From Vibrio ostreicida (lineage in GTDB: Bacteria; Pseudomonadota; Gammaproteobacteria; Enterobacterales; Vibrionaceae), in contig NZ_JABEYA020000001.1 in assembly GCF_013074385.2 (NCBI RefSeq), positions 310,001 to 374,000 of the forward strand: a stretch of 64,000 nt of DNA. Direction: 5' to 3'. Below, piece after piece: positions 35,127 to 45,645 of this stretch. How positions within the stretch are numbered: position 1 is the first letter of the stretch; the number at the start of each line of letters is the position of its first letter. A program made the translations under genes and the position numbers. The notes under the pieces are model-generated. The model searched no databases, was not told where the DNA came from, and worked only from the letters and a program-made list of their open reading frames with translations.

Positions 35127-36335
35127 ATGCAAAACACCTTTAAACAACTCGACGCCTTTTTACTGCTTCATCAGGAATTTTGGCGTTTGGAGCCCTTCTT
35201 CGCGAGTTTGGATGATTGTTTACCCTGGCAATCAAGCCACCCTGAATTATGCGCTTGGCTATCCGCACTGACACCATCACAAATACAATCTCTTAAATCT
35301 GACCCTGACCATTTGTCTCAACATCTGCTGCCATTTATTCCATCTTTGTCGCAGACAGCGCTGTTAACTCGGCTTGAACGCATTACTCTAAAAGGTCTGG
35401 CTCTAAGCCGGGGCATTGATGCTGGTATACCAGGTCGAAAATTGGCACAAATTGTTGCATTAGGTGAGGCGGCGCTTTCTGATCATCAGCAAAGTGAGTG
35501 GCTGGAGTGGTGTGCTGGAAAAGGCTTTTTGGGTCGAATACTCGCTAGCCATAGCCAGCAACGGGTAACCAGTTTTGAATTTCAGCCTGCTTTGTGTGAA
35601 GCAGGCCAGCACATCGCACAAGAGTACAAGCTGCCGATGACGTTTGTTCAGGGAGACGCTTTAACCGAAAACGCCGCTGTTGTGCTTAATTCCCGTCAAC
35701 ATGCTGTTGCTTTGCATGCTTGTGGTGACTTGCACGTTTCATTAATCGAAAAGGCAGTCAAAGCGGGGGTTGCTGCCGTCACGCTTTCTCCGTGTTGTTA
35801 CCACTTAATTACTGCCCAAGCATACCAGCCTTTGTCTCGATTGGCCCAGACATCGGATCTTGACCTCAATAAGAAAGAACTTCGCATCCCGCTCCAAGAA
35901 ACGGTTACAGGAGGTGAGCGGGTCAGAAAGCATCGTTTCCTTGAGATGGTTTATCGGCTGGGTTTTGATGTACTGTTAAGGCAAGCTGTCGGGCACCACC
36001 AGTACGTTAATGTTCCCAGCATTAAGAAATCACAGCTTACAGACGGGTTTGAGGCTTTTTGTCATTGGGCTGCGGATCAAAAAGAGATCACCTTACCTCA
36101 AGGAATTGCTTGGCAAGAGTTTGAAGATAAAGGCGAACAACGTTATTGGCAAATGGAGCGAATAAGCCTGATTCAGCAGCCGTTTCGCCGTAGCCTTGAA
36201 ATGTGGTTGGTTTTGGACAAATCCCTGTATCTGGTTGAGCATGGTTACCATGTCTGTGTCGAAACATTTTGTGATAAACAGGTAACACCCCGCAATATAC
36301 TTATCCGAGCTCGCAAAAAGGCGACCGCTACGTAG
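35127..36335 (+). CDS. Predicted class I SAM-dependent methyltransferase (Methyltransf_32-like)
   Basis: This 402-residue protein has the methyltransferase signatures EWCAGKGFLGRILA (SAM motif I), VTSFEFQPALC (motif II region), HAVALHACGDL (motif IV-like) and LSPCCYHL. This set resembles the GSTCD-like Methyltransf_32 group, whose substrate is not established to my knowledge. I chose ATG 35127, which has GGGGGAAG upstream; ATG 35082 would add 15 residues. It is 54 bases from the end of cysB and may share its transcript. The N-terminal 120 residues are helical and not recognised. Confidence 0.7.
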   Translation: MQNTFKQLDAFLLLHQEFWRLEPFFASLDDCLPWQSSHPELCAWLSALTPSQIQSLKSDPDHLSQHLLPFIPSLSQTALLTRLERITLKGLALSRGIDAGIPGRKLAQIVALGEAALSDHQQSEWLEWCAGKGFLGRILASHSQQRVTSFEFQPALCEAGQHIAQEYKLPMTFVQGDALTENAAVVLNSRQHAVALHACGDLHVSLIEKAVKAGVAAVTLSPCCYHLITAQAYQPLSRLAQTSDLDLNKKELRIPLQETVTGGERVRKHRFLEMVYRLGFDVLLRQAVGHHQYVNVPSIKKSQLTDGFEAFCHWAADQKEITLPQGIAWQEFEDKGEQRYWQMERISLIQQPFRRSLEMWLVLDKSLYLVEHGYHVCVETFCDKQVTPRNILIRARKKATAT

Positions 36336-36416
36336 CTCTAAGTTTGTTGATTTATTGTTAAATCACTCTTTCAATTTCTCTAACTTGTTGGTAATAATGA
36401 ATCAGGTGAACAAAAA

Positions 36417-36447
36417 GTGTTCACTTTGACTGGTCAGTCACGAACAC
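36417..36447 (+). promoter_or_regulatory. Nested inverted repeat before the ABC transporter genes
   Basis: GTGTTC / GAACAC encloses a second pair TGACTG / CAGTCA. It lies about 35-65 bases before the first ABC gene. It could be an operator or a leader hairpin; no T-run follows. Confidence 0.45.
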
Positions 36448-36483
36448 CAGTTTCCTCATTTTCGCCGAATCCAAGGAGTTGAA

Positions 36484-37449
36484 ATGAAAGCAAGAATAGC
36501 GACGGCAACAGCGGTTGTGATCAGCACTGCGTTGCTGTTTTCACCAAGTACCATGGCAAAAACCGCCAAGGTCGCAGTGTCACAGATCGTAGAGCATCCT
36601 GCTCTCAATGCGACTCGTCAGGGTCTTCTTGATGGCTTGGAGTCACAGGGCTACCAACAAGGTAAGAACTTGGTCTTTGATTACAAAACTGCACAAGGCA
36701 ACCCGGCGATTGCCGTTCAGATCGCGCGCCAATTTGTGGGTGAAAAGCCTGATGTTTTGGTGGGTATCGCGACCCCAACCGCCCAAGCTTTGGTCTCTGC
36801 GACCCGTACCATCCCGATTGTGTTTACTGCAGTCACCGATCCGGTTGGTGCCAAATTGGTGAAAAACGTGCAGCAACCGGGCAAAAATGTTACCGGACTA
36901 TCAGACCTTTCCCCCGTCAGTCAGCACGTTGACTTGATCAAAGAAATCTTACCCGAAGTGAAATCAATTGGCGTTGTCTACAATCCAGGGGAGGCGAACG
37001 CGGTTACTTTAGTCAAACTGTTTAAACAAAGTGCTCAGGCGCAGGGCATCAAGGTTGTTGAAGCCACGGCACTCAAAAGTGCCGACGTTCAGTCCGCCAC
37101 ACGAGCCATCGCAGAACAATCCGATGTGATTTATGCGCCAACCGACAACACTGTAGCCAGTGCTATCGAAGGCATGATCGTCGCGGCCAATCAAGCGAAA
37201 ACCCCCGTATTTGGTGGTGATACTTCCTACGTCGATAAAGGGGCATTAGCCAGCTTGGGTTTTGATTACTATCAGGTGGGGATCCAGACGGCCGACTACG
37301 TGGTTGCGATTCTTAATGGTGCTGCGCCCGGCACTCTAGAGGTCAAGGTCGCGAAAGGCTCCGATCTTATTGTCAGTGCTCGCGCCGCTAAAGCTCTCGA
37401 TATTACCCTGCCTGCATCGGTGTTAAGTCGGGCTACCAGCATTAAATAA
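36484..37449 (+). CDS. ABC transporter substrate-binding protein (TrpX/YtnB type)
   Basis: This 321-residue periplasmic protein belongs to the ABC substrate-binding group PF04392, whose Gram-positive members bind tryptophan or related compounds. It has a signal peptide (MKARIATATAVVISTALLFSPSTMA) and family segments: QIVEHPALNATRQGLLDGL, DVLVGIATPTAQAL, IPIVFTAVTDPVGAKLV, VTGLSDLSPVSQHVDLIKEI and VFGGDTSYVDKGALASLGFDYYQVG. AAGGAG lies before ATG. It is first of three genes for a complete importer. The real substrate is not shown by the sequence. Confidence 0.85.
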   Translation: MKARIATATAVVISTALLFSPSTMAKTAKVAVSQIVEHPALNATRQGLLDGLESQGYQQGKNLVFDYKTAQGNPAIAVQIARQFVGEKPDVLVGIATPTAQALVSATRTIPIVFTAVTDPVGAKLVKNVQQPGKNVTGLSDLSPVSQHVDLIKEILPEVKSIGVVYNPGEANAVTLVKLFKQSAQAQGIKVVEATALKSADVQSATRAIAEQSDVIYAPTDNTVASAIEGMIVAANQAKTPVFGGDTSYVDKGALASLGFDYYQVGIQTADYVVAILNGAAPGTLEVKVAKGSDLIVSARAAKALDITLPASVLSRATSIK

Positions 37450-37505
37450 GCAACCACATTAAGGAGAAGATCTTCTTTAACTGAAGAGCAGGAGAGGGAG
37501 CCGAT

Positions 37506-38390
37506 ATGTCTGCTTTTGCATTTTTTGGCGCGATAGAAATTGGTTTGGTCTATGGATTAGTGGCGTTGGGCGTCTATCTGACTTTTCGGGTACTGGATTT
37601 TCCGGATCTTAGTGTAGACGGCAGTTTCCCCATGGGCGCCGCGGTCGCTGCAACCGCGATTGTCGGCGGCGTTAACCCATGGCTGGCAACTGTCATGGCC
37701 ATACTAGCTGGTGCGGCGACAGGCTGGGTAACCGCATTTTTGGCTGTTCGATGTGGCATATTGCATTTACTTGCGTCCATATTAACCATGATCGCTGCCT
37801 TCTCCATCAATATACGCATTATGGGCAGGCCAAATATGGCGTTGTTAGGTGAAGACACTATATTGACGCCTTTCGACGCTTGGGGAGAGCCGATGTTGGT
37901 GCGACCATTGTTGGTCGGGGGGCTGGTTTTATTGTCGGCTTGGTTGGTGATCCGCCTACTCAACAGTGATTTTGGCCTTGGCCTGAGATCAACGGGTGTC
38001 AATGCACGAATGGCGTCCGCGCAGGGTGTGAATACCGCATTTTACACCTATTTTGGTTTGGCCTTGTCGAATGGTTTTGTCGGTTTTTCCGGCGCATTGT
38101 TTGCCCAAACCAATAGTTTTGCTGATGTCACGTCAGGGGTTGGTACCATAGTGGTTGGTTTGGCTGCGGTGATCTTGGGCCAGACGTTACTGCCGGGCAA
38201 AAAAATTTGGGTCGCAGTGGTGGCCGTGGTCCTAGGCTCAATTTTGTATCGTCTTGCGATCGCATTTGCACTCAGTACTGGTATGTTTGGTCTTCAGGCA
38301 TCTGACCTTAATTTGGTCACGGCTATTTTGGTGGCAATGGCCTTGATCATGCCCAAGATAAAAGGGAACCTGAAGTCAAAAAAAGCCTAA
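37506..38390 (+). CDS. ABC transporter permease
   Basis: This 294-residue membrane protein is the permease of the same importer. It has about 8-9 hydrophobic helices and the branched-chain amino-acid-type permease segments RVLDFPDLSVDGSFPMGAAV and GLSNGFVGFSGALFAQTNSF. Its start follows GGGAG. It is 56 bases after the binding-protein gene and 54 bases before the ATPase gene. Confidence 0.87.
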   Translation: MSAFAFFGAIEIGLVYGLVALGVYLTFRVLDFPDLSVDGSFPMGAAVAATAIVGGVNPWLATVMAILAGAATGWVTAFLAVRCGILHLLASILTMIAAFSINIRIMGRPNMALLGEDTILTPFDAWGEPMLVRPLLVGGLVLLSAWLVIRLLNSDFGLGLRSTGVNARMASAQGVNTAFYTYFGLALSNGFVGFSGALFAQTNSFADVTSGVGTIVVGLAAVILGQTLLPGKKIWVAVVAVVLGSILYRLAIAFALSTGMFGLQASDLNLVTAILVAMALIMPKIKGNLKSKKA

Positions 38391-38444
38391 CATGACTTTG
38401 TCTGAATGGTGCAACGGTAGTGGTTATAAACGAGGGGTGAGTCC

Positions 38445-39239
38445 ATGATTGAGCTAGACAATATTCAGGTTACTTTCAACCGAGGTACTATTCTCGAACA
38501 TGTTGCACTCAAAGGGGTGTCACTGGTTGTACCCCAGCATCAATTTCTTACAGTTATTGGTTCCAATGGTGCAGGAAAATCAACCCTACTTGGTGCCGTT
38601 ACTGGAGAAACGTTGATGGCCGGAGGGCGGGTACTTATCGATACCCTTGAGGTCACTCATAAAACGGCAGCGCAGCGCGCTAGCCAATGTGCACGGGTCT
38701 TTCAAGATCCCCTTGCGGGAACCTGTGCCAACTTAAGCATCGAAGAAAACATGGCACTTGCCTTGATGCGCGGTAAGCGACGGGGGTGGCGACTGTCCCT
38801 GTCGACCCAACGCCGAAAACTCTTTCAGGAGCGGATCCGCATCTTGGGCTTAGGGCTTGAAGATCGCTTAGGTGACAACATCGGCTTATTGTCGGGTGGT
38901 CAGCGCCAAGCTGTGAGCCTGATCATGGCCACCCTGTCGGAGTGTAAATTATTGCTGTTGGATGAACATACGGCAGCGTTAGATCCCAGAATGGCTTCTT
39001 TCATCATCGATTTAACGCAGAAAATTGTGGACGAGTTTAAGTTGACCGTCATCATGGTGACCCATTCAATGAAAGATGCGTTAGCATGCGGCGATCGTAC
39101 TGTGATGCTCCATCAGGGTGAGGTAGTCCTCGATATTGCTGGGCAAAAGAGGGCCAGCATGCAAGTTGCTGACCTACTGGAGATGTTCAGTAAAGTGAGG
39201 GGGGAGGAGCTGGCAGATGACAGCTTGCTCCTTAATTGA
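38445..39239 (+). CDS. ABC transporter ATP-binding protein
   Basis: This 264-residue ATPase powers the same importer. It has Walker A GSNGAGKST (about 39-47), the Q-loop ARVFQDPLAGT, the signature LSGGQRQAVS, Walker B LLLLDEHTAALD and the H-loop MVTHSM. The Walker B ends DEH rather than the usual DEP/DEA, as in some amino-acid importers of this group. It ends the three-gene operon and is convergent with dusC. Confidence 0.9.
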   Translation: MIELDNIQVTFNRGTILEHVALKGVSLVVPQHQFLTVIGSNGAGKSTLLGAVTGETLMAGGRVLIDTLEVTHKTAAQRASQCARVFQDPLAGTCANLSIEENMALALMRGKRRGWRLSLSTQRRKLFQERIRILGLGLEDRLGDNIGLLSGGQRQAVSLIMATLSECKLLLLDEHTAALDPRMASFIIDLTQKIVDEFKLTVIMVTHSMKDALACGDRTVMLHQGEVVLDIAGQKRASMQVADLLEMFSKVRGEELADDSLLLN

Positions 39240-39254
39240 GCCAATCATAGTCGC

Positions 39255-40238
39255 TTACAAGCCAGTTGAAGCTTGGGACGCCTGTAGCGTGGTCTGATGT
39301 TGCTGCTGGTACTCAGTGATACGGGCGACAATGGGCTCTGCCTTGTTAAAGGTGCGAATCTCACGAAAAAGATCGCTGGCCTGTGCGTATTGGTTACGGA
39401 GGTAGGAGAACCACTGCTTGACACGATTAGGATAATAGAGGCCTTTGTCTCCTTTCATTTCATACTGAGAGTAAAGCAGTAACAATTCGACGACCTCAGG
39501 CCATGGCATTATATTGTGATTGTGTTTAACCACATTACCTAAGTTAGGGACATTGAAAGCGCCGCGACAGACCATCAGTGAGTCTACCCCTGTTGTGTCG
39601 ATGCACGACTGGCCATCTTGGTAATTCCAGATTTCACCATTGGCAATCAAAGGAATGGTAAAGCGTTCGCGGATTTGGTTGATGTAATCCCATTTGATTT
39701 CACTGGCCTTATAACCGCCGGTTTTAGTTCTGGCGTGTACGGTCAGTTCATTGGCTCCAGCGCTTTGAATGGCATCGACGATCTCAAAACAATCGGCGGG
39801 GTTATCCCATCCAAGACGTATCTTCGCAGTCAGGGGAATGTGCGGTGGAATTGCATCACGGCATGATTTTACGACTTGATGTATCACTTCTGGGTGTTGT
39901 AGCAGTGCCGCACCGCCTTTACTTTTGTTGACAAGTTTAGCTGGGCAACCAAAGTTGATGTCGACCCCTCTTGCCCCCAGCTCTGCAGCACGCACGGCAT
40001 TTTCAGCCATCCAGTGAGGATCTTGGCCCAACAACTGAATATGAACGGGAACGCCAGATTTGGTTTGAGAGCCTTGTTTAAGCTCTGGACAAAGGCGATA
40101 GAATACGTGCTCTGGTAATAACTGATCCACAACTCGGACGAACTCGGTAACACAGAGATCATAGTCATTGATATCGGTTAAAATTTCTCGCATTAAATGG
40201 TCTAGCACACCCTCCATAGGGCCCAGAACAACTCGCAT
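39255..40238 (-). CDS. dusC: tRNA-dihydrouridine(16) synthase DusC
   Basis: DusC reduces uridine 16 in tRNA with FMN. The 327-residue TIM-barrel protein has the catalytic Cys in DINFGCPAKLVNKSKGGAALL, the FMN-binding PMEGVLD start, KIRLGWDN, VHARTKTGGY, PLIANGEIW and CRGAFNVPNLG. It is slightly longer than E. coli DusC through a Gln/Ser-rich tail. It is divergent from the SEC-C gene across 165 bases. Confidence 0.93.
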   Translation of the reverse strand: MRVVLGPMEGVLDHLMREILTDINDYDLCVTEFVRVVDQLLPEHVFYRLCPELKQGSQTKSGVPVHIQLLGQDPHWMAENAVRAAELGARGVDINFGCPAKLVNKSKGGAALLQHPEVIHQVVKSCRDAIPPHIPLTAKIRLGWDNPADCFEIVDAIQSAGANELTVHARTKTGGYKASEIKWDYINQIRERFTIPLIANGEIWNYQDGQSCIDTTGVDSLMVCRGAFNVPNLGNVVKHNHNIMPWPEVVELLLLYSQYEMKGDKGLYYPNRVKQWFSYLRNQYAQASDLFREIRTFNKAEPIVARITEYQQQHQTTLQASQASTGL

Positions 40239-40403
40239 AACAATCTCTCCAGTTAGGGAGGCGTGATTTTAGAGGTACAACACAAAAATGTCACTATTTG
40301 CGTCGGTTTTGATCAACAATGATTTTCACTGGTATGCTTAGTGATCCCAACCGCGGCATCAGGTTATACTATCCCTTCACTCTCTTAACCCAAAGACAAT
40401 AGA

Positions 40404-41015
40404 ATGCGCGACCAATTACTCAACCTTGCTCTTGCCCACAGCGATGCATCGCCTCTTTTTCTGGAAGGCGTAGTTCTGGCGGCGAATATGGCCATGAAGC
40501 CATTGGCCCCAGAAAGTTGGCTTGCTGATGTATTTGGAGAGGATGCCCCGTCGGTCAAAAAGTCCATTGAGGCGCATATTCATCAGCAATACAACGCGCT
40601 AAAGCGAAATGAATACTCGCTATTGGCGTTGCTTACTCCTCCTGAAGAGGAGCAGTTTTCTGATTTTTCTGCAGGTTTTATGACGTTATGGCCTGTGATT
40701 GAACCACAGTGGCGCGAGGCTGCGGTCGGCGATGGCACTTTACGCATGCTTCAAGCAATGCTCACCACCATGATGTTGGCGATTGACGAGTCACAAACGC
40801 AAGCGCAGATGATGGCCTCCGGCATTGACACGCCTCCGGCTTTGGCTGATTTACTTGACGCCTTTGATTTGATGATAAACGAAGTCGCTCAAGCAGCGGA
40901 TGCCGTTTTAGTTGGCAGCCAATCTCAACGCGTCAATCCATTCAAACACATCGGCCGCAATGATGACTGTCTGTGCGGCAGCGGAAAAAAATTTAAACAG
41001 TGTTGTGGTCAATAG
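40404..41015 (+). CDS. YecA/UPF0149 family protein with a SEC-C zinc motif
   Basis: This 203-residue protein has a helical YecA-type body and a C-terminal SEC-C zinc motif (GRNDDCLCGSGKKFKQCCG) of the kind that lets SecA bind SecB and ribosomes. The body carries LEGVVLAANMAMKP and FSDFSAGFMTLWPVIEPQW, typical of the UPF0149 family. Its function is unknown; an accessory role in secretion or translation is possible. It precedes lolA by 82 bases, with a promoter-like gap between them. Confidence 0.82.
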   Translation: MRDQLLNLALAHSDASPLFLEGVVLAANMAMKPLAPESWLADVFGEDAPSVKKSIEAHIHQQYNALKRNEYSLLALLTPPEEEQFSDFSAGFMTLWPVIEPQWREAAVGDGTLRMLQAMLTTMMLAIDESQTQAQMMASGIDTPPALADLLDAFDLMINEVAQAADAVLVGSQSQRVNPFKHIGRNDDCLCGSGKKFKQCCGQ

Positions 41016-41097
41016 AACAAAGTTAACGTTCTTCGGTCAAAAACACCGATATATCGCGGTATAAGGTCGTATTCACGGCGAAATAGGAAGATAAAAA

Positions 41098-41694
41098 ATG
41101 AAAAAAATGACGGTGTTATTTTTGTTGAGCTTTTCGGTAATGGCAGCACCCAAAGACGAGTTAAGCCAGCGGCTACAGATAGCGGACGGATTCACTGCCA
41201 ACTTTACACAGCAACTGATTAGCCCTGAAGGCGACATGTTGACAGAAGGGCAAGGTCAGGTAGAGATAGCCCGCCCGAGCCTGTTTCGCTGGACCACGAC
41301 CGCTCCAGATGAAAATGTACTGGTGTCGGATGGTCAGTCCTTGTGGTATTACAGCCCGTTTATTGAGCAGGTCAGCATTTATTCACAGGAGCAGGCGACA
41401 CAGCAGACTCCCTTTGTGCTGTTGACCCGAAACCGCGCCAGCGATTGGGACAACTACCGCGTTGCCCAGAAAGGCGATATGTTTACTTTAACACCGACGG
41501 CAGCTGACAGTAATCAGGGCCAATTCAAATTGAATATCAATACCAAAGGCGTGGTGAAGGGCTTTAGTGTCATCGAACAAGATGGGCAGCAGAGCACTTT
41601 CAAGTTTAACGAGGTCAAGTTGGTTAAGCCCAGTGCGGAGCGTTTTACGTTTACTATTCCTGAAGGTGTTGAGGTTGACGATCAAAGGAACTGA
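41098..41694 (+). CDS. lolA: Outer-membrane lipoprotein carrier protein LolA
   Basis: LolA is the periplasmic chaperone that carries lipoproteins from LolCDE to LolB. The 198-residue protein has a signal peptide ([18 protein letters not shown]) and the family's [41 protein letters not shown] and [15 protein letters not shown]. It is followed after 2 bases by rarA, so the two are co-translated. Confidence 0.93.
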   Translation: MKKMTVLFLLSFSVMAAPKDELSQRLQIADGFTANFTQQLISPEGDMLTEGQGQVEIARPSLFRWTTTAPDENVLVSDGQSLWYYSPFIEQVSIYSQEQATQQTPFVLLTRNRASDWDNYRVAQKGDMFTLTPTAADSNQGQFKLNINTKGVVKGFSVIEQDGQQSTFKFNEVKLVKPSAERFTFTIPEGVEVDDQRN

Positions 41695-41696
41695 CC

Positions 41697-43043
41697 GTGA
41701 GTAACTATTCATTGGACTTCTCAGGTGATGAGGACTTCCGTCCTCTCGCGGCTAAGATGCGTCCACAAACGCTCGACCAATACATAGGGCAACAACACAT
41801 ACTTGGCCCCGGTAAACCCTTGCGACGTGCGTTGGAATCTGGCCACGTGCATTCTATGATCTTGTGGGGACCGCCGGGCACGGGAAAAACGACTTTGGCG
41901 GAAGTCGCGGCAAACTACGCCAATGCTGAAGTGGAGCGTGTTTCTGCAGTGACATCGGGGGTAAAAGATATCCGTGTCGCGATTGAAAAAGCACGTGAAA
42001 ACAAGCACGCAGGTCGCAGAACCATCCTATTTGTTGATGAGGTCCACCGTTTTAATAAGTCACAGCAGGATGCTTTTTTGCCGCACGTCGAAGATGGCAC
42101 CATTACCTTTATCGGCGCGACCACTGAAAATCCGTCATTCGAGTTAAACAACGCCTTGCTGTCTCGGGCTCGGGTCTACAAGTTGACCTCATTATCACAA
42201 CCGGACATCCGTTTGGCGCTGCAACAGGCGATTTCCGACAAATCGCGTGGCCTAGGCCAGTTTAAAGCTTGCTTTGTCGACAATGTGATTGACCGTTTGG
42301 CGGAACTGGTTAATGGTGATGCGCGCATGTCACTCAATTACTTAGAATTGCTCTATGATATGGCGGAGGAAACGCCGCAGGGTGAAAAACACATCACCTT
42401 GGCTTTATTGGCGGAAGTCGCTGGAGAAAAGGTGGCTCGTTTCGACAACAAAGGCGATATCTGGTACGACTTAATTTCGGCGGTTCATAAGTCGATTAGA
42501 GGCTCCAACCCTGACGCCGCTCTTTACTGGTCGGCGAGAATGATCGCTGCGGGTTGTGATCCTCTCTACATCGCACGGCGACTGCTGGCGATTGCCTCGG
42601 AAGACATCGGTAATGCTGACCCGCGAGCGATGCAGATCGCCTTATCGGCGTGGGACTGCTTTACTCGGGTAGGTCCAGCCGAAGGGGAAAGGGCGATCGC
42701 TCAGGCGATTGTATATCTGGCTTGCGCTCCCAAAAGTAACGCGGTCTACACGGCTTGGAAACAAGCACTCCAAGATGCCAACAATCAACCTGAATACGAA
42801 GTTCCCGCACATTTACGCAACGCCCCAACGGATTTAATGAAAGATCTCGGTTACGGAGCTGAATACCGTTACGCTCATGATGAGCCTGGAGCGTATGCGG
42901 CGGGTGAACAATATCTCCCGCCCGAATTGGCTCAAAACCGCTACTATTTTCCTACAAACCGGGGTTTGGAAGCGAAAATTGGCGAAAAGTTAGATTATCT
43001 AGAAAGTTTAGATACAAAAAGCCTACAAAAGCGCTATGAATAA
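41697..43043 (+). CDS. rarA: Replication-associated recombination protein RarA
   Basis: RarA (MgsA) is an AAA+ ATPase that acts at stalled replication forks with SSB. The 448-residue protein has Walker [10 protein letters not shown] (about 61-69), Walker [11 protein letters not shown], the sensor [20 protein letters not shown] Arg finger region and the C-terminal MgsA domain ([35 protein letters not shown]). The start is 2 bases after lolA. Its stop codon lies inside the terminator stem. Confidence 0.95.
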   Translation: MSNYSLDFSGDEDFRPLAAKMRPQTLDQYIGQQHILGPGKPLRRALESGHVHSMILWGPPGTGKTTLAEVAANYANAEVERVSAVTSGVKDIRVAIEKARENKHAGRRTILFVDEVHRFNKSQQDAFLPHVEDGTITFIGATTENPSFELNNALLSRARVYKLTSLSQPDIRLALQQAISDKSRGLGQFKACFVDNVIDRLAELVNGDARMSLNYLELLYDMAEETPQGEKHITLALLAEVAGEKVARFDNKGDIWYDLISAVHKSIRGSNPDAALYWSARMIAAGCDPLYIARRLLAIASEDIGNADPRAMQIALSAWDCFTRVGPAEGERAIAQAIVYLACAPKSNAVYTAWKQALQDANNQPEYEVPAHLRNAPTDLMKDLGYGAEYRYAHDEPGAYAAGEQYLPPELAQNRYYFPTNRGLEAKIGEKLDYLESLDTKSLQKRYE

Positions 43044-43054
43044 GCGCTTTTTTT
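43027..43054 (+). terminator. Terminator overlapping the rarA stop
   Basis: AAAAGCGCT / AGCGCTTTT with a 7-base loop that contains the rarA stop codon, followed by a T-run. Confidence 0.8.
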
Positions 43055-43077
43055 GGATACATTTGTCCGGTTAATAA

Positions 43078-44445
<1,368 letters not shown>

Positions 44446-44454
44446 CTGGTCAAT

Positions 44455-44483
44455 AAAAGCCGGCGGTTTTGAAGCCGGCTTTT
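44455..44483. terminator. Bidirectional terminator, serS / dehydrogenase
   Basis: AAAAGCCGGC / GCCGGCTTTT with a 9-base loop and T-runs on both sides lies between convergent genes. Confidence 0.88.
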
Positions 44484-44491
44484 TTGTCTGT

Positions 44492-45364
44492 TTAATCTTG
44501 GTAAGCTTTGATTAATACCGAGGTATCCATTCGCCCATATCCTTGCTGTTGAAGAGAGTGATACATCGTATCGACCGCTTCAGTCATGGGTAGGTCTAAG
44601 CCCTGTTTTTTGACCTCATTGAGGCAAATACCCAAATCTTTTCGCATCCAGTCAATTGCAAAGCCAAAATCAAATTCTCCGCGTGACATAGTCACTGCAC
44701 GATTTTCCATCTGCCAAGAGCCGGCGGCGCCGTGTTTCAGTACACTGGCAACCTGCTCAACATCCAGATTGACCGACTGGGCAAGTTGCAAAGCTTCACT
44801 CAGGCCTTGCAAAATTCCGGCGATACAGATTTGATTGACCATCTTACAGCGTTGCCCTTGGCCGTTTTCCCCCATAAGCACAGCTTGTTTAGCATAGACA
44901 TCAAATACGGCAGTGAGAGAATCAAAGACTTGGGGCTGGCCGCCACACATAATGGTCAGAGTGCCGTTTTCGGCGCCTGCTTGCCCGCCGGAGACTGGGG
45001 CATCAATAAAGTGTACACCCTTATCTTGACACGCTTTGGCCAGCTCTAATGCCAGCTCGGCTGATGTCGTTGTGTGGTCAATAAGAATCGAACCGGAGGT
45101 CATGCCACTCAATACGCCATTAGCACCCAGCACTACACTACGAACATCGTCATCGTTACCGACACATACGGCGACAACATCGCGATCTTGCGCGGCTAAT
45201 TTGGGTGTGCTGGCAAAGTCGCCATCATACTCTTTAGCCCATTGGCGTGCTTTCGCTTCAGTCCGGTTATAGACACAAGTCTTAAAACCAGCCTTGGCAA
45301 GATGACCCGCCACGGGGTAGCCCATGACACCTAAGCCAATAAAAGCAATGTTCTTTATTTCCAT
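44492..45364 (-). CDS. NAD(P)-dependent beta-hydroxyacid dehydrogenase (GarR/MmsB type)
   Basis: This 290-residue protein belongs to the 3-hydroxyisobutyrate / tartronate semialdehyde reductase family. It has the Rossmann motif FIGLGVMGYPVAGHL (about 7-21), the substrate loop DAPVSGGQAGAENGTLTIM and the catalytic Lys in CKMVNQICIAG. The precise substrate cannot be told. I chose ATG 45364 (AAGGGA upstream); ATG 45382 is too early. Its upstream region has a run of 8-bp tandem repeats 30 bases from the start, and a MocR-type regulator is divergent from it. Confidence 0.83.
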   Translation of the reverse strand: MEIKNIAFIGLGVMGYPVAGHLAKAGFKTCVYNRTEAKARQWAKEYDGDFASTPKLAAQDRDVVAVCVGNDDDVRSVVLGANGVLSGMTSGSILIDHTTTSAELALELAKACQDKGVHFIDAPVSGGQAGAENGTLTIMCGGQPQVFDSLTAVFDVYAKQAVLMGENGQGQRCKMVNQICIAGILQGLSEALQLAQSVNLDVEQVASVLKHGAAGSWQMENRAVTMSRGEFDFGFAIDWMRKDLGICLNEVKKQGLDLPMTEAVDTMYHSLQQQGYGRMDTSVLIKAYQD

Positions 45365-45394
45365 CCTGTTTCCCTTAATCAATCGTATCTATTT

Positions 45395-45456
45395 TTAAAT
45401 CGTTAAATCGTTAAATCGTTAAATCGTTAAATCGTTAAATCGTTAAATCGTTAAAT
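45395..45456. repeat. 8-bp tandem repeat (TTAAATCG, 7 copies plus a partial)
   Basis: Seven exact copies of TTAAATCG and a partial eighth lie between the divergent dehydrogenase and regulator genes. They begin about 30 bases before the dehydrogenase start codon. Copy number change by slippage would alter promoter or leader spacing by 8 bases. Confidence 0.95.
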
Positions 45457-45516
45457 TCGTGAATTTGTCTTAATCATACGCACAAAACTCACACAGTGAA
45501 CGAGTCCGTGATAACT

Positions 45517-45554
45517 TATGTCATTAATTAGAGCTCCTTAAATGACATATGTCA
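45517..45554. promoter_or_regulatory. TATGTCA motifs between divergent genes
   Basis: TATGTCATT (45517) faces AATGACATA (45541) as an inverted pair, and TATGTCA recurs at 45548, making an exact 12-bp palindrome TGACATATGTCA (45543-45554). The two direct copies are 31 bases apart. They lie about 90-130 bases before the MocR-type regulator, the likely binder. Confidence 0.6.
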
Positions 45555-45645
45555 ATATTAAATTAAAATAAGTGATGTGTGATATTTTTTCGATTAAACT
45601 AAGTCATAATGAAGGATTGACGACTCGGTAAACGGCAGAAAAGGG

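Noticed and set aside
45395..45456. Tandem 8-bp repeat considered as a CRISPR or an origin iteron array
   Set aside because: Units are too short and have no spacers for CRISPR, and no replication-initiator gene is near.
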